Counted from the first letter of the stretch, positions 16,228-26,397 are shown. The stretch: DNA of 54,553 bases from Funiculus sociatus GB2-C1 (GCF_039962115.1 NZ_JAMPKJ010000042.1:1-54553), one strand, 5' to 3'. Notes: generated from the letters alone by a model not told the origin. Made by a program: numbers and translations.

Positions 16228-17658
16228 ATGACCCTTTCGTTCACAAGCTTGGGACTCTCAGAAGCCCGTGTTCAGCAGCTAGAAAAACTAGGCTTCACTG
16301 AGCCCACGCAAATTCAAACACAAGCGATTCCGCAGATGCTGGCAGGCCGGGATGTGGTGGGACAATCACAAACCGGAACTGGTAAAACAGCGGCTTTTTC
16401 GCTGCCGATTTTGGAACGGGTAGATATCAAAAATCCCGCAGTCCAAGCATTAATTTTGACACCGACGCGAGAGCTGGCGCAGCAAGTCTCGCAAGCAATT
16501 CGTACCTTCACAAGCGAGCGCCGCTTGGGAGTGCTAACAGTATATGGTGGTCAATCAATTGACCGGCAGATCCAGTCCCTGAGGAAGGGCGTGCAAGTTG
16601 TGGTGGGAACGCCAGGACGGGTGATCGACTTGCTAAATCGAGGCGACCTCAAGCTGGATCAAGTCAACTTTTTGGTTTTGGATGAAGCCGATGAAATGCT
16701 GAGCATGGGCTTTATTGATGATGTAGAAACCATCCTCAAGCAAGTCCCATCGGAAAGGCAAACGGCATTTTTCTCTGCCACAATGCCTCCCACAATTCAG
16801 AAGCTGATTGCTAAATTCCTGCGATCGCCTATTATGCTCACAGTTGAGCAACCCAAAGCAGCTCCAGCGCGAATTAACCAAGTAGTTTATATGGTGCCGC
16901 GTGGCTGGTCAAAATCCAGAGCCTTGTTGCCCATCCTGGAACTAGAAGATCCCGAATCTGCTTTGATCTTCGTGCGGACGCGACGCACCGCAGCAGAACT
17001 CACCAACCAGCTACAAGCCGCTGGACACAGTGTAGACGAGTACCACGGCGACCTGAACCAACAAGCACGGGAGCGTCTATTAATGAGGTTCCGGCAACAT
17101 CAGGTGCGCTGGGTGGTCGCAACAGATATCGCCGCCCGCGGTTTAGACGTTGACCACCTGAGCCACGTGATTAACTACGATCTACCTGATAGCGTGGAAA
17201 GCTACATCCACCGGATCGGCCGGACTGGTCGCGCTGGTAATGGCGGAACAGCTATTTCTTTGATTCAGCCAATGGATCGGCGCAAGCTGGTGCTAATTGA
17301 GCGGAAAGTCCGCCAAACCCTGAAAATTGTCCCGATTCCCACACGGGCGGAGATTGAAGGGCGGCGTTTGGAAAAACTGCAAGCTCAGGTACGGGAAGTA
17401 TTGAGCGGTGAACGCATGGCTTCCTTCTTGCCAGTGGTAGCGCAGTTAAGTGAAGAATACGACGCTCACGCGATCGCAGCAGCAGCACTGCAAATTGTTT
17501 ACGATCAGACTCGTCCTTCTTGGCTGTCAAATGAGCCAGAAATGCCACTGGACGACCGTCAAGGTTCCAAGCCAAAGCTGGTCAAGCGCCCCAAACCAGA
17601 AGTAAAAAGTCAGGATACAGAGGTCAGAAGCCCGAAGCCAGAAGGAATTCGGAATTAA
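16228..17658 (+). CDS. crhR: DEAD-box RNA helicase (CrhR-type)
   Basis: The 476-residue helicase has the Q motif (GFTEPTQIQ, 22-30), Walker A SQTGTGKT (47-54), PTRELA (79-84), DEAD (152-155), SAT (183-185) and HRIGRTGR. The C-terminal extension (EGRRLEKLQAQVREVL and onward) matches the CrhR/CsdA type, followed by a basic low-complexity tail. CrhR remodels RNA and responds to cold and redox state in Synechocystis. The position directly after rimO supports orthology. The 188-base leader contains a GCGCC...GGCGC inverted repeat at about 16141-16168 that may take part in processing. Confidence 0.92.
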   Translation: MTLSFTSLGLSEARVQQLEKLGFTEPTQIQTQAIPQMLAGRDVVGQSQTGTGKTAAFSLPILERVDIKNPAVQALILTPTRELAQQVSQAIRTFTSERRLGVLTVYGGQSIDRQIQSLRKGVQVVVGTPGRVIDLLNRGDLKLDQVNFLVLDEADEMLSMGFIDDVETILKQVPSERQTAFFSATMPPTIQKLIAKFLRSPIMLTVEQPKAAPARINQVVYMVPRGWSKSRALLPILELEDPESALIFVRTRRTAAELTNQLQAAGHSVDEYHGDLNQQARERLLMRFRQHQVRWVVATDIAARGLDVDHLSHVINYDLPDSVESYIHRIGRTGRAGNGGTAISLIQPMDRRKLVLIERKVRQTLKIVPIPTRAEIEGRRLEKLQAQVREVLSGERMASFLPVVAQLSEEYDAHAIAAAALQIVYDQTRPSWLSNEPEMPLDDRQGSKPKLVKRPKPEVKSQDTEVRSPKPEGIRN

Positions 17659-17890
17659 GTAGGGATTAGGGATTGGGGACTAGCAATAATTGTCCCCTCA
17701 ACCCCTCTCTGACCAAACCGATTTTGGATTTTGCGGAGGTTCCAGAATCTCCGCCTCCGATGATTTTGGATTGGAAAGAACATCGGTAGAAACCTTTAAC
17801 TAGGTCACAAATCGTAAATGTAAAATCTAAAATCTCCAAGCCCATAGCTTTAGCTATAGGATCAATCCAAAATCAAAAATCAAAAATCGA
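17659..17890. repeat. Repeat-rich spacer with heptanucleotide repeats
   Basis: Three heptamers of the AGGGATT/GGGGACT type lie at 17661-17681. Near 17866-17889 an AAAATCA heptamer is repeated, and CATAGCTTTAGCTATAG forms a short inverted repeat. These are typical cyanobacterial short tandem repeats. No gene is seen. The GGGGACT unit is the same one found inside nurA at 51361-51395. Confidence 0.6.
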
Positions 17891-17899
17891 TTGATTGCT

Positions 17900-19009
17900 G
17901 TGGTAACTGTATCTGCGACTAATTCCCCTGCCGTTAACGGCACCCCTGAACGCCCCAGTTGGCCTGGACTAATTGAGGCGTATCGGCAATATCTGCCTGT
18001 TACACAAACAACGCCAGTGGTGACGCTGCTGGAAGGCAATACTCCGCTGATTCCCGTTCCCGCGATCGCGCAAATTATCGGGAAACAGGTACGAGTTTTT
18101 GTAAAATACGATGGTCTCAACCCCACTGGTAGCTTTAAAGACCGGGGGATGACAATGGCGATTTCCAAGGCGAAGGAAGCCGGGGCAAAAGCTGTAATTT
18201 GTGCCAGTACCGGGAACACTTCAGCCGCAGCAGCAGCCTACGCCCGTCGCGGCGGTATGAGGGCATTTGTACTCATTCCGGATGGGTATGTAGCCTTGGG
18301 CAAATTAGCCCAGGCTTTGCTGTATGGAGCGGAAGTTCTGGCGATTAAGGGAAATTTTGACCAAGCGCTGCAAATTGTCCGGGAAATGGCACAGAGTTAT
18401 CCAGTCACTCTGGTAAACTCGGTGAACCCGTACCGTTTGGAAGGACAGAAAACGGCGGCTTTTGAAATTGTAGAAGTTTTGGGCAATGCCCCTGATTGGC
18501 TCTGCATTCCCGTAGGTAATGCAGGGAATATAACTGCATATTGGATGGGTTTTTGTCAATACCATCAAGACGGGAAATGCGATCGCTTGCCTCGAATGAT
18601 GGGATTTCAAGCATCTGGCGCGTCTCCTCTAGTTACGGGGAAGGTAGTGACGAATCCAGAAACCTTGGCAACAGCAATTAGGATCGGCAACCCAGCAAAC
18701 TGGGAGAAAGCGATCGCGACTCAACAAGCAAGCCTTGGGCAATTCGCAGCAGTGACAGACGAAGAAATTTTGGATGCTTATCGTATGTTGGCATCACAAG
18801 AAGGCATTTTCTGCGAACCCGCCAGCGCTGCTTCCGTCGCCGGACTTCTAAAGGTGAAAGACCAAGTTCCTCCGGGCGCTACCGTAGTGTGCGTCCTCAC
18901 AGGCAACGGACTTAAAGACCCAGATACGGCGATTAAACACTGCCAAAATTCATTTAAGCAGGGAATCGAGCCAGAAGTAGCAGCAGTGGCTCAGGCAATG
19001 GGATTTTAA
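17900..19009 (+). CDS. thrC: Threonine synthase
   Basis: A PLP-dependent enzyme of about 369 residues with the lysine in [10 protein letters not shown], the substrate loop [15 protein letters not shown] and the phosphate-binding block [14 protein letters not shown]. It converts O-phosphohomoserine to threonine. There is no ATG near the expected start: GTG 17900 and TTG 17891 are the candidates, and neither has a clear ribosome-binding site. It is followed by an 11-bp hairpin and a convergent coiled-coil gene. Confidence 0.92.
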   Translation: MVTVSATNSPAVNGTPERPSWPGLIEAYRQYLPVTQTTPVVTLLEGNTPLIPVPAIAQIIGKQVRVFVKYDGLNPTGSFKDRGMTMAISKAKEAGAKAVICASTGNTSAAAAAYARRGGMRAFVLIPDGYVALGKLAQALLYGAEVLAIKGNFDQALQIVREMAQSYPVTLVNSVNPYRLEGQKTAAFEIVEVLGNAPDWLCIPVGNAGNITAYWMGFCQYHQDGKCDRLPRMMGFQASGASPLVTGKVVTNPETLATAIRIGNPANWEKAIATQQASLGQFAAVTDEEILDAYRMLASQEGIFCEPASAASVAGLLKVKDQVPPGATVVCVLTGNGLKDPDTAIKHCQNSFKQGIEPEVAAVAQAMGF

Positions 19010-19023
19010 ACAATGTCAGTTGA

Positions 19024-19053
19024 TATAGCCTGTCCTACCAATGACAGGCTATA
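19024..19053. terminator. Hairpin between convergent thrC and coiled-coil genes
   Basis: TATAGCCTGTC (19024-19034) and GACAGGCTATA (19043-19053) are perfectly complementary around an eight-base loop. The hairpin starts 15 bases after the thrC stop and seven bases before the stop of the minus-strand gene, a fitting place for a bidirectional terminator, although T tracts are weak. Confidence 0.6.
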
Positions 19054-19059
19054 CACCTG

Positions 19060-19572
19060 TCATTTGTCAGTTGTTGGTGGTTGTTTGCTTTTCCACTGAC
19101 CATTGACTCCTGACGCTGGATTTTCTTGGCGAGTCATGCGTTCGCGGCTAAGCCTATCTAAGGTATCCCCGATAGCCGTAGTGAGGGTTTTACGAGTTTG
19201 AGCATGACTTGCCTGTTCAGATTTTAAGTCGATTGCAAGGCGATCGCGCTCAACCATCGCCTCCATCAGTTTCGTTTTCAATTCCTCAAAGTTTTGCAGT
19301 TGTTCCACTTCCTCTACAATCGCCGCCACAGCACCAGGATCGTCCGCCTTAGGTTGCGGCAAACTTTGAATTTGCTGTAGTTGGCTTGTGAGCTTTTTAA
19401 TCTGTTGCTGAGCAAGACGTGCCTCAGTTCGGCGTTGCTGCGCTTCTGTGGCGTACAGCTGCCGCCAGGAAGCAGCACTTTCTAGCGCCGCATCGCGATC
19501 GCGCTCTAACTCTACTATTTGCTGTTTTAGCGCCTTAATTTCACTCAACCACTGCGATACCTCGTGGCTCAT
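19060..19572 (-). CDS. Coiled-coil protein, function unknown
   Basis: The 170 residues are mostly charged and glutamine-rich heptads (LSEIKALKQQIVELERDRDA, then a second coil around LKTKLMEAMVERDRLAIDLK), with no signal peptide or membrane segment. The tail is polar and unstructured. No catalytic motif is visible. It is divergent from the BrkB-family gene at 19721 across about 150 bases. It is probably a structural or scaffold protein; no better call is possible. Confidence 0.7.
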   Translation of the reverse strand: MSHEVSQWLSEIKALKQQIVELERDRDAALESAASWRQLYATEAQQRRTEARLAQQQIKKLTSQLQQIQSLPQPKADDPGAVAAIVEEVEQLQNFEELKTKLMEAMVERDRLAIDLKSEQASHAQTRKTLTTAIGDTLDRLSRERMTRQENPASGVNGQWKSKQPPTTDK

Positions 19573-19720
19573 TAAAAACAGCTCCTCATCCGTTGCAACG
19601 ATCGATTCTGCAAAATTTGTCCAATCCTAATAAAACATTATGGATAATTTCACCTGATCCCCGTAACCTTGGCGATGGATTTGGCACATTATAGGAAACG
19701 TTGTAGCCAAAACCAAAATA

Positions 19721-20644
19721 ATGCGATCGCTGCGCTTTTTCCGTTTCTTTCGACATCTGGGCTGGGCAACCTTAAAGAAAACCTTCCAGCGGGTAGCCCA
19801 AAGGCGGTTAACGGGTCACTCAGCAGAAATGGCATACAACGCCATGTTAGCTCTGTTTCCTGCTATCTTGGCTATCCTAACCGCCATTGGGCTATTTGAA
19901 TTTTCAACATCCACCTTTGACCAGCTGGCTAGTCAATTAAGTGAGGTTGCCCCTAAAGAAGTTCTTTTTCTGATTGAAGGTTTTGTCGCAGAAATTAGCG
20001 ACTCTAGAAATCAAGGGCTGTTTTCCATCAGCTTCCTTGCCGCAATTTGGGCTTCCTCTGGGGCCTTAAGTGCCGCTATGAACGCTCTTGATCAAATCCA
20101 TCAAATCCCCCCTGAGCGAACTCGACCCTTTTGGAAAGCCAAGTTAATTTCTCTCGGACTAACACTCGGCACAATTTTACTATTAATTACAGCTTCTTTT
20201 CTTGTATTTATCAGCGATCTAATTGTGCGATTCGTCGCTTATCAAAGTGGTCTTATAGGGTCAGGATTGCTGGCAATTTGGCGGCTTTTTAGCTGGCCTA
20301 TGGCGCTTATAATCGTCGCCTCAGCTTTTGCTTTTATTTATCGTTATGGCCCCAGCCGCTGGGTTAAAGGAACGCCAATTATGCCGGGCGCAATAGTGGC
20401 GGCAGTATCTTGGGCGATCATCTCAGCTTTGTTTCGGCTTTATGTGTCCAACTTTGGCAATTACAACAGAGCTTACGGCGCAGTGGGTGCTGTAATCGTT
20501 TTAATGCTATGGCTTTATATGAGTTCTTTGGTACTTTTAATCGGCGACCAACTCAATGTCACAGTCGGAGAATCTATGAGGCAATCAAGGAAGGCAAAAT
20601 TGGCATCTTTAGAGGCATCACCCCCAGAATCGGAAGCAGGATAA
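19721..20644 (+). CDS. YihY/BrkB family inner-membrane protein
   Basis: The 307-residue protein has six hydrophobic segments and the family blocks AEMAYNAMLALFPAILA, WASSGALSAAMNALDQIH, PGAIVAAVSWAIISALFRLYVSNFGNY-type and GAVGAVIVLMLWLYMSSLVLLIGDQLN-type (quoted in part). Members were once called ribonuclease BN; that label is not supported. Transport function is unproven. The start follows a HIP1-rich leader, and the stop codon sits inside a strong terminator hairpin. Confidence 0.88.
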   Translation: MRSLRFFRFFRHLGWATLKKTFQRVAQRRLTGHSAEMAYNAMLALFPAILAILTAIGLFEFSTSTFDQLASQLSEVAPKEVLFLIEGFVAEISDSRNQGLFSISFLAAIWASSGALSAAMNALDQIHQIPPERTRPFWKAKLISLGLTLGTILLLITASFLVFISDLIVRFVAYQSGLIGSGLLAIWRLFSWPMALIIVASAFAFIYRYGPSRWVKGTPIMPGAIVAAVSWAIISALFRLYVSNFGNYNRAYGAVGAVIVLMLWLYMSSLVLLIGDQLNVTVGESMRQSRKAKLASLEASPPESEAG

Positions 20645-20667
20645 ATTTCAATTTATCCTGCTTTTTT
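20636..20667 (+). terminator. Rho-independent terminator of the BrkB-family gene
   Basis: GCAGGATAAAT (20636-20646) and ATTTATCCTGC (20651-20661) pair perfectly around TTCA and are followed by six T residues. The gene's TAA stop lies within the left arm. Confidence 0.92.
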
Positions 20668-20732
20668 AGGATGCGATCGCGCTCGTATCTAAACCTAAAA
20701 TAGATATAATTCCCTCCAAAATACGCGGTTCT

Positions 20733-21458
20733 ATGACTCTTGCCAACTCCCCCGAACTAGACATTACCCATCTTCCAGATCACACGGAGTTGCCCGACTC
20801 GGATGGTACTTTCGTGAAAAACTTCCAAGAACATCCTCAAAGCATTCTACTAACTAATTCTATTAGACCTATATTGCAGCAACTTCATCCCGATAATCAA
20901 TACGCTATCGGTCAAGATTGTGGCATATATTGGCGCATCACCGAACCTCCAGAAAGAGGCGCAGAAGCACCAGATTGGTTTTATGTTCCCAATGTACCGC
21001 CGATGCTGAACGATCAGTTTCGCCGTTCTTACGTCTTATGGCAAGAATATGTTGCACCATTAATAGTGCTGGAATTTGTCTCTGGGGATGGTTCCGAAGA
21101 ACGAGACAATACACCCATTACTGGCAAATTTTGGGTATATGAACAGGCGATTCGCGTCCCTTTCTATGGCATTTATGAGGTAAAGAAAGCCTCAGTGGAA
21201 GTGTATCACTTAGTAGACGGTCGCTATGAACTCATGAAAGCAAATGAGCGCGATCGCTATCCAATTTCTGCGATGGGCGTTGAGTTAGGCATCTGGCAAG
21301 GACAATATCAAAATATGGAAGCGCCTTGGTTACGTTGGTGGGATGCACAAGGCAATCTCTTGCTGAGTAGCGATGAGCAACTTGAACAAGAACGCCTTCG
21401 GACTGAAAGATTAGCAGAACGTTTACGCCAGATGGGAATTAATCCTGATGAAGTGTGA
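20733..21458 (+). CDS. Uma2 family (DUF820) protein, C-terminal coiled-coil type
   Basis: The 241-residue protein shares the ELPDSDGTFVKN start region, APDWFYVPNVPP, LIVLEFVSGDGSEERD and the RTERLAERLRQMGINPDEV tail with the longer Uma2 subtype; the protein at 1115 ends in nearly the same way (LRALGIEPDEA). It has a predicted nuclease fold and unknown role. It lies 90 bases after the BrkB-family gene, beyond a terminator, so it is probably expressed separately. It is the last HIP1-containing gene before the HIP1-free module at 21604. Confidence 0.84.
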   Translation: MTLANSPELDITHLPDHTELPDSDGTFVKNFQEHPQSILLTNSIRPILQQLHPDNQYAIGQDCGIYWRITEPPERGAEAPDWFYVPNVPPMLNDQFRRSYVLWQEYVAPLIVLEFVSGDGSEERDNTPITGKFWVYEQAIRVPFYGIYEVKKASVEVYHLVDGRYELMKANERDRYPISAMGVELGIWQGQYQNMEAPWLRWWDAQGNLLLSSDEQLEQERLRTERLAERLRQMGINPDEV

Positions 21459-21603
21459 TTGCTAGTGAAGGCGACGCGATCGCATTTCATAGAACAAAGG
21501 AAGATGCGATTGCATTTCTAAAGTTAACTGAGAGGCGCTAATTATTGATAAATTCGTGCGATCACAAGCTAATGTATTGTATATCTCCCGCTATTGATTA
21601 TGC

Positions 21604-22071
21604 TTACTCAACATTGCATTGATTTTCAATAAGATCAATTACTTTGAGCGCCTTATTATAGTATTCTTTTACCCTGACATAAGTTATTCCAACATCCCGA
21701 CCGTGTGCAATGTTGTGCCTGTTTGAAACGATGCTGTCAACAGCATCCTTTAGTTCACCTTCAGTAACTTTCCTAAGCTCAGATTCCCATTCTGGACTAA
21801 ATAATCCTGTTAACTGAAGAATCTTCTCCATCTTAGGGTTTTGAAAATCCTCCAATTTACGTTCAACAAAGTTTGCCACATAGGGAACTGCCTTTTTTTT
21901 GGCATATTGACTGTATATGGCACGCACTGAATTTTCTAAGAATCCTGAAACGCGAATACACAAGTATCTTGCCCAATGAGATTTAAGCTCAATATCATCT
22001 GGTAGTGAGGAAATTTTTGTAAATAGGTCATCAATGCGCTGTCGCTCACGTTTCACCTCAATATTTTTCAT
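21604..22071 (-). CDS. HEPN domain protein (RiboL-PSP-like), putative toxin/RNase
   Basis: A 155-residue all-helical protein with RHNIAH at 118-123, the R-x4-H active-site motif of HEPN ribonucleases. The N-terminal half (DDLFTKISSLPDDIELK, then YLCIRVSGFLENSVRAIYSQY) fits the HEPN family found with RiboL-PSP systems. HEPN proteins commonly act as RNA-cleaving effectors in defence and toxin-antitoxin systems. Its start overlaps the DUF262 stop by four bases (ATGA), so the two are translationally coupled. The effector role is inferred from the motif and context. Confidence 0.78.
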   Translation of the reverse strand: MKNIEVKRERQRIDDLFTKISSLPDDIELKSHWARYLCIRVSGFLENSVRAIYSQYAKKKAVPYVANFVERKLEDFQNPKMEKILQLTGLFSPEWESELRKVTEGELKDAVDSIVSNRHNIAHGRDVGITYVRVKEYYNKALKVIDLIENQCNVE

Positions 22072-23147
22072 TCTACGTTAGCAAAAGCTTCTGTCGCCAA
22101 ATGGATTCTTTGCCTAACATTCCTTTCATGTGAGGTATTAGCAGCCTTCACAGACACACTTATAAAACCTTCATTGCTCAATAGAATTTTATACTTTTCT
22201 TTTAAAGATTGATAATTTTTAATGGAGCGTTGTTTTAAATTTCTGGCAATCCCAATCATTACTGCGTCAAAAACAGCTGCATTCATTCTTTTTACAGGTT
22301 TAAATGCTTCTTCACCAATACTTTCATAAACGACTTGAATAGTCTTTTCAAAGGCTTGGCTGAACTTTTCTTTTAAGTCTGTATCCAAGTGTTGATTTTT
22401 GCCCATAAATTTATTGAGAAATCCCTTCATGGGCAGTTGATATTCTTGATCATTGAAGTAAAGTGCTAAGAATCGGAGTATAAGTTCCTGATCTCTCATG
22501 TTTTTATCAACGGAACCAAATATAGCTCTCCAAAAGCGATTTTCGTTTAGCTGATGAAGCAGAGCGTTAAACTCACCGTGATAAATACAAGAACGAATTT
22601 CTTGGGGTTTTAAGAGAGTTCCACCTGTATTTAGCCTTTCAAAAATATAGTAGATGCTGCTGTCATCATCAGAAGGCTCATCCTGTTTGACAATTGTCGC
22701 GTGTAAAATAGAGTCATCCAATCGGCGTCGGTCTTCATCGGCAAGCGATTTGTATGTAGACCCTTCAAATTGCTGCTGTACACCTTTTAGGGCAAATTCT
22801 CGCTCAGTTGGTTTGAATATACCATCGTAAAAGTATTGGAGGGTACGCAATCTCTGCTGCCCATCGATTACCAGCAGCTTCTGAGTTTCTTGTTCTTTTG
22901 CCAGGAAGATCCCAGGAACTGGTAAACCAAGCAAGAGTGACTCTATAAAGCGAGAAGCTTCATTGAGTTTCCACACATAACCACGTTGAAATGAGGGAAT
23001 ATATATGCTCTCGTTTTTCAGGCGTTTAACTAAGCCGTCAACAGGATAATCTGCCCCATAGCTATTTATGGAATATTTGAAAGGGATGATCTCGTCCGAA
23101 TCATCTTCTAAGTTGTCTTCAAGTAGAGTTTGTTGCTCTTGTGTCAT
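22068..23147 (-). CDS. DUF262 (GmrSD N-domain/ParB-like) protein
   Basis: The 359-residue protein has the DUF262 signature: IPSFQRGYVW (50-59), VIDGQQRL (93-100), FERLNTGG (169-176) and PQEIR (181-185). In GmrSD and SspE-type defence proteins this fold binds and hydrolyses nucleotides and is usually joined to an HNH (DUF1524) nuclease. Here the C-terminal 150 residues show no HNH motif, and the HEPN gene follows with an ATGA overlap, so the nuclease function may be supplied in trans. No HIP1 site occurs in the gene, and it is AT-rich. Confidence 0.85.
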   Translation of the reverse strand: MTQEQQTLLEDNLEDDSDEIIPFKYSINSYGADYPVDGLVKRLKNESIYIPSFQRGYVWKLNEASRFIESLLLGLPVPGIFLAKEQETQKLLVIDGQQRLRTLQYFYDGIFKPTEREFALKGVQQQFEGSTYKSLADEDRRRLDDSILHATIVKQDEPSDDDSSIYYIFERLNTGGTLLKPQEIRSCIYHGEFNALLHQLNENRFWRAIFGSVDKNMRDQELILRFLALYFNDQEYQLPMKGFLNKFMGKNQHLDTDLKEKFSQAFEKTIQVVYESIGEEAFKPVKRMNAAVFDAVMIGIARNLKQRSIKNYQSLKEKYKILLSNEGFISVSVKAANTSHERNVRQRIHLATEAFANVE

Positions 23148-23511
23148 AAATTGGTAAGTTAATTACTTTTTTTGAAATAAATGCTTCATAACCATTGTAA
23201 ATATTTTATAGTACTTCTCGGTTATGTGAGGTACATTCTCAAAACTTGAAAGCTTGATAATACTGAATTTGGGCGTACCTTACTGGTGTAACAACCGCTA
23301 TAGAAGCTGTTGATTAGCATGGCGCGATCGCTCTCACACCCCACACCTCACCGAAACGCGATCGCTTAAACTTGTTGTAGCTTGGTTCTTTTTTTCTAAC
23401 TATTTATACGGTTTACCGCTTGCATCCTTAGCGGCTTCATATCATCTATTGTTTATTAGTATATTCACTTGATAATACAGTTTTCTAAGCTCTCAACCTA
23501 AACACAAATAA
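23148..23511. other. Spacer between DUF262 and methyltransferase genes
   Basis: About 360 AT-rich bases. It holds an IS630-end-like sequence at 23207-23237 and two HIP1 octamers near 23324 and 23358 bracketing a CA-rich stretch. No gene is seen. It should contain the promoter of the DUF262-HEPN pair and the 3' end of the methyltransferase transcript. Confidence 0.5.
23207..23237 (-). repeat. IS630-end-like sequence
   Basis: About 20 of 31 positions match the sequence at 1930-1960, starting TATAG and containing TTCTC; most differences are transitions. It may be a decayed IS or MITE end next to the putative defence genes. Confidence 0.3.
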
Positions 23512-24315
23512 CTAATAATTTTTTATAAATAATTCCTTCCCTTTAGCTGCAAAATCTTTTTTGTAATTATTCATTCCATACTGTAACTCCCACTCGGTTA
23601 TCTTAGCAAAGCTGAATAGATCCCTAATTTTTGGTGAGTCATCGTATGTAATCAACCACCTGTAGTTGCATTTTTGTAGATTAGCTGCAAATCGTTCATG
23701 ATCGAATGAAGTATGTAAGTCTCCTTTCACTCCATATAGCTTCGATTTTGTCGCTTTCCAGTATGGGGGATCGAAAAATAAAAAGACATTTCCTCCATCT
23801 TCAAACAACAAATTTTCATAATCCCCATGCGTTACCTTAACTTCTGATAACTGGGGAGAAATTTGTCTCAGCCTTTCAATAGAAGATTCAGTAAACCTTT
23901 GTTCAAAAGCTTTTTGAGAATAGCCTCCTGAGTCAACTACTCCAGAAAAAGTAATACGATTCATGATGAAAAAGCGAACCGCCCTATCAAATTCAGTGTA
24001 GACATTGGTTTGATCTGTAAAATAAGCGTATAAATCTCTACCATTCGCATACTTTTGGCGTAACTGCATAATTGTATCTACTAATTCTTCAATTTTGTCT
24101 TTAGCATTTTTCCAAAAGCAGTATAAGTCATAATTAAAATCATTTATCCAGTAACGTATCGAAAAACGGTGATGCGTTTGCTTAAACCCTAAAAAAACCG
24201 AACCACCTCCAACAAATGGTTCTCTAAATTCCTCAATATCTAGAGGAATATGATATATTATTTTTTCAAAAACCCTGGATTTTCCTCCAGGGTATCTTAA
24301 AGGACTTTTTTTCAT
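23512..24315 (-). CDS. D12 class DNA adenine methyltransferase (Dam-like)
   Basis: The 267-residue enzyme has LRYPGGKS near the N-terminus, the SAM-binding FREPFVGGGSVFL (30-42) and the catalytic DPPY (182-185), followed by KLYGVKGDLHTSFDH, in the order expected for alpha-class N6-adenine methyltransferases. The recognition sequence cannot be read from sequence; GATC, the core of HIP1, is one possibility for the Dam group. It lies on the same strand upstream of DUF262-HEPN, with a 364-base gap. It is AT-rich and lacks HIP1 sites, which suggests transfer. No restriction endonuclease gene is adjacent. Confidence 0.88.
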   Translation of the reverse strand: MKKSPLRYPGGKSRVFEKIIYHIPLDIEEFREPFVGGGSVFLGFKQTHHRFSIRYWINDFNYDLYCFWKNAKDKIEELVDTIMQLRQKYANGRDLYAYFTDQTNVYTEFDRAVRFFIMNRITFSGVVDSGGYSQKAFEQRFTESSIERLRQISPQLSEVKVTHGDYENLLFEDGGNVFLFFDPPYWKATKSKLYGVKGDLHTSFDHERFAANLQKCNYRWLITYDDSPKIRDLFSFAKITEWELQYGMNNYKKDFAAKGKELFIKNY

Positions 24316-24857
24316 ATTACTGGTTCTCAGATATCGAAATATAGCAATCCTATTCGAGTTGTTATCTATTCCTTCAGATCCCCTACTTCTTAAAGGAATT
24401 GGGGGTCTCGTCTTTACGAATTATTTGGAAAGGGCAGAAATAAGTATGATTGATATACGCTTCCATGTTTAATCTTTAAATCATTTATACTTGTTTTTAT
24501 TTAAGCATAATCTAATTATATTAGATTGCAATATGTAAGTTTTTGGATTATTATTAATTGCATATAAATATATGCTGGGAAAATTTAATCAAAAGTGAAG
24601 TTATATGTAAAACTCTTAATTGATAAGTAGCAATTTTTTCTATCTTCGTTGTTACATAAACTCATTTTGAAAAAGCAAGATTGTTTTCTAGACAACCCAG
24701 CGCAATCAATCCAGATATTGATGTCTATTATGACACCAGTCAAAGTTTCCCAGCTATTTCCTTCAAGCCAAGACATCTGCCACCTCACAGAGTGATACAA
24801 AACATCAAGTTTTTGCAACCAAAGAGTCTTCACCAGACCTAGGTGGTACAATCAACA
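24316..24857. other. AT-rich spacer upstream of the thiC riboswitch
   Basis: About 540 bases between the divergent methyltransferase gene and the thiC leader. It is very AT-rich around 24470-24600, and a GATCCCC...GGGGGTC inverted repeat lies near 24376-24407. An 88-codon frame on the minus strand (24585-24851) has no family resemblance and is not accepted as a gene. Confidence 0.45.
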
Positions 24858-24861
24858 ACCA

Positions 24862-26333
<1,472 letters not shown>

Positions 26334-26339
26334 TTATTT

Positions 26340-26390
26340 AAAACGCAAAGGTACGCAGAGCGATAATTATTTTGCGTACCTTTGCGTTTT
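26340..26390. terminator. Bidirectional terminator between thiC and pyrE
   Basis: Arms 26340-26356 and 26374-26390 are a perfect 17-bp inverted repeat (AAAACGCAAAGGTACGC and its complement) with T-rich sequence on either side. It fits exactly between the two convergent stop codons. Confidence 0.88.
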
Positions 26391-26397
26391 AAAAACG

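Noticed and set aside
19721-20644. Ribonuclease BN call for the BrkB-family gene
   Set aside because: That is an old misannotation of this membrane family; no RNase motif exists.
21604-23147. Classical type II toxin-antitoxin call for DUF262-HEPN
   Set aside because: The HEPN partner is not a small nucleotidyltransferase (MNT) antitoxin, and DUF262 is a large nucleotide-binding protein; a defence-type pairing fits better.
24585-24851. 88-codon minus-strand frame upstream of thiC
   Set aside because: It runs up to the TPP riboswitch, is very AT-rich and has an unlikely composition (many W and C, no domain).
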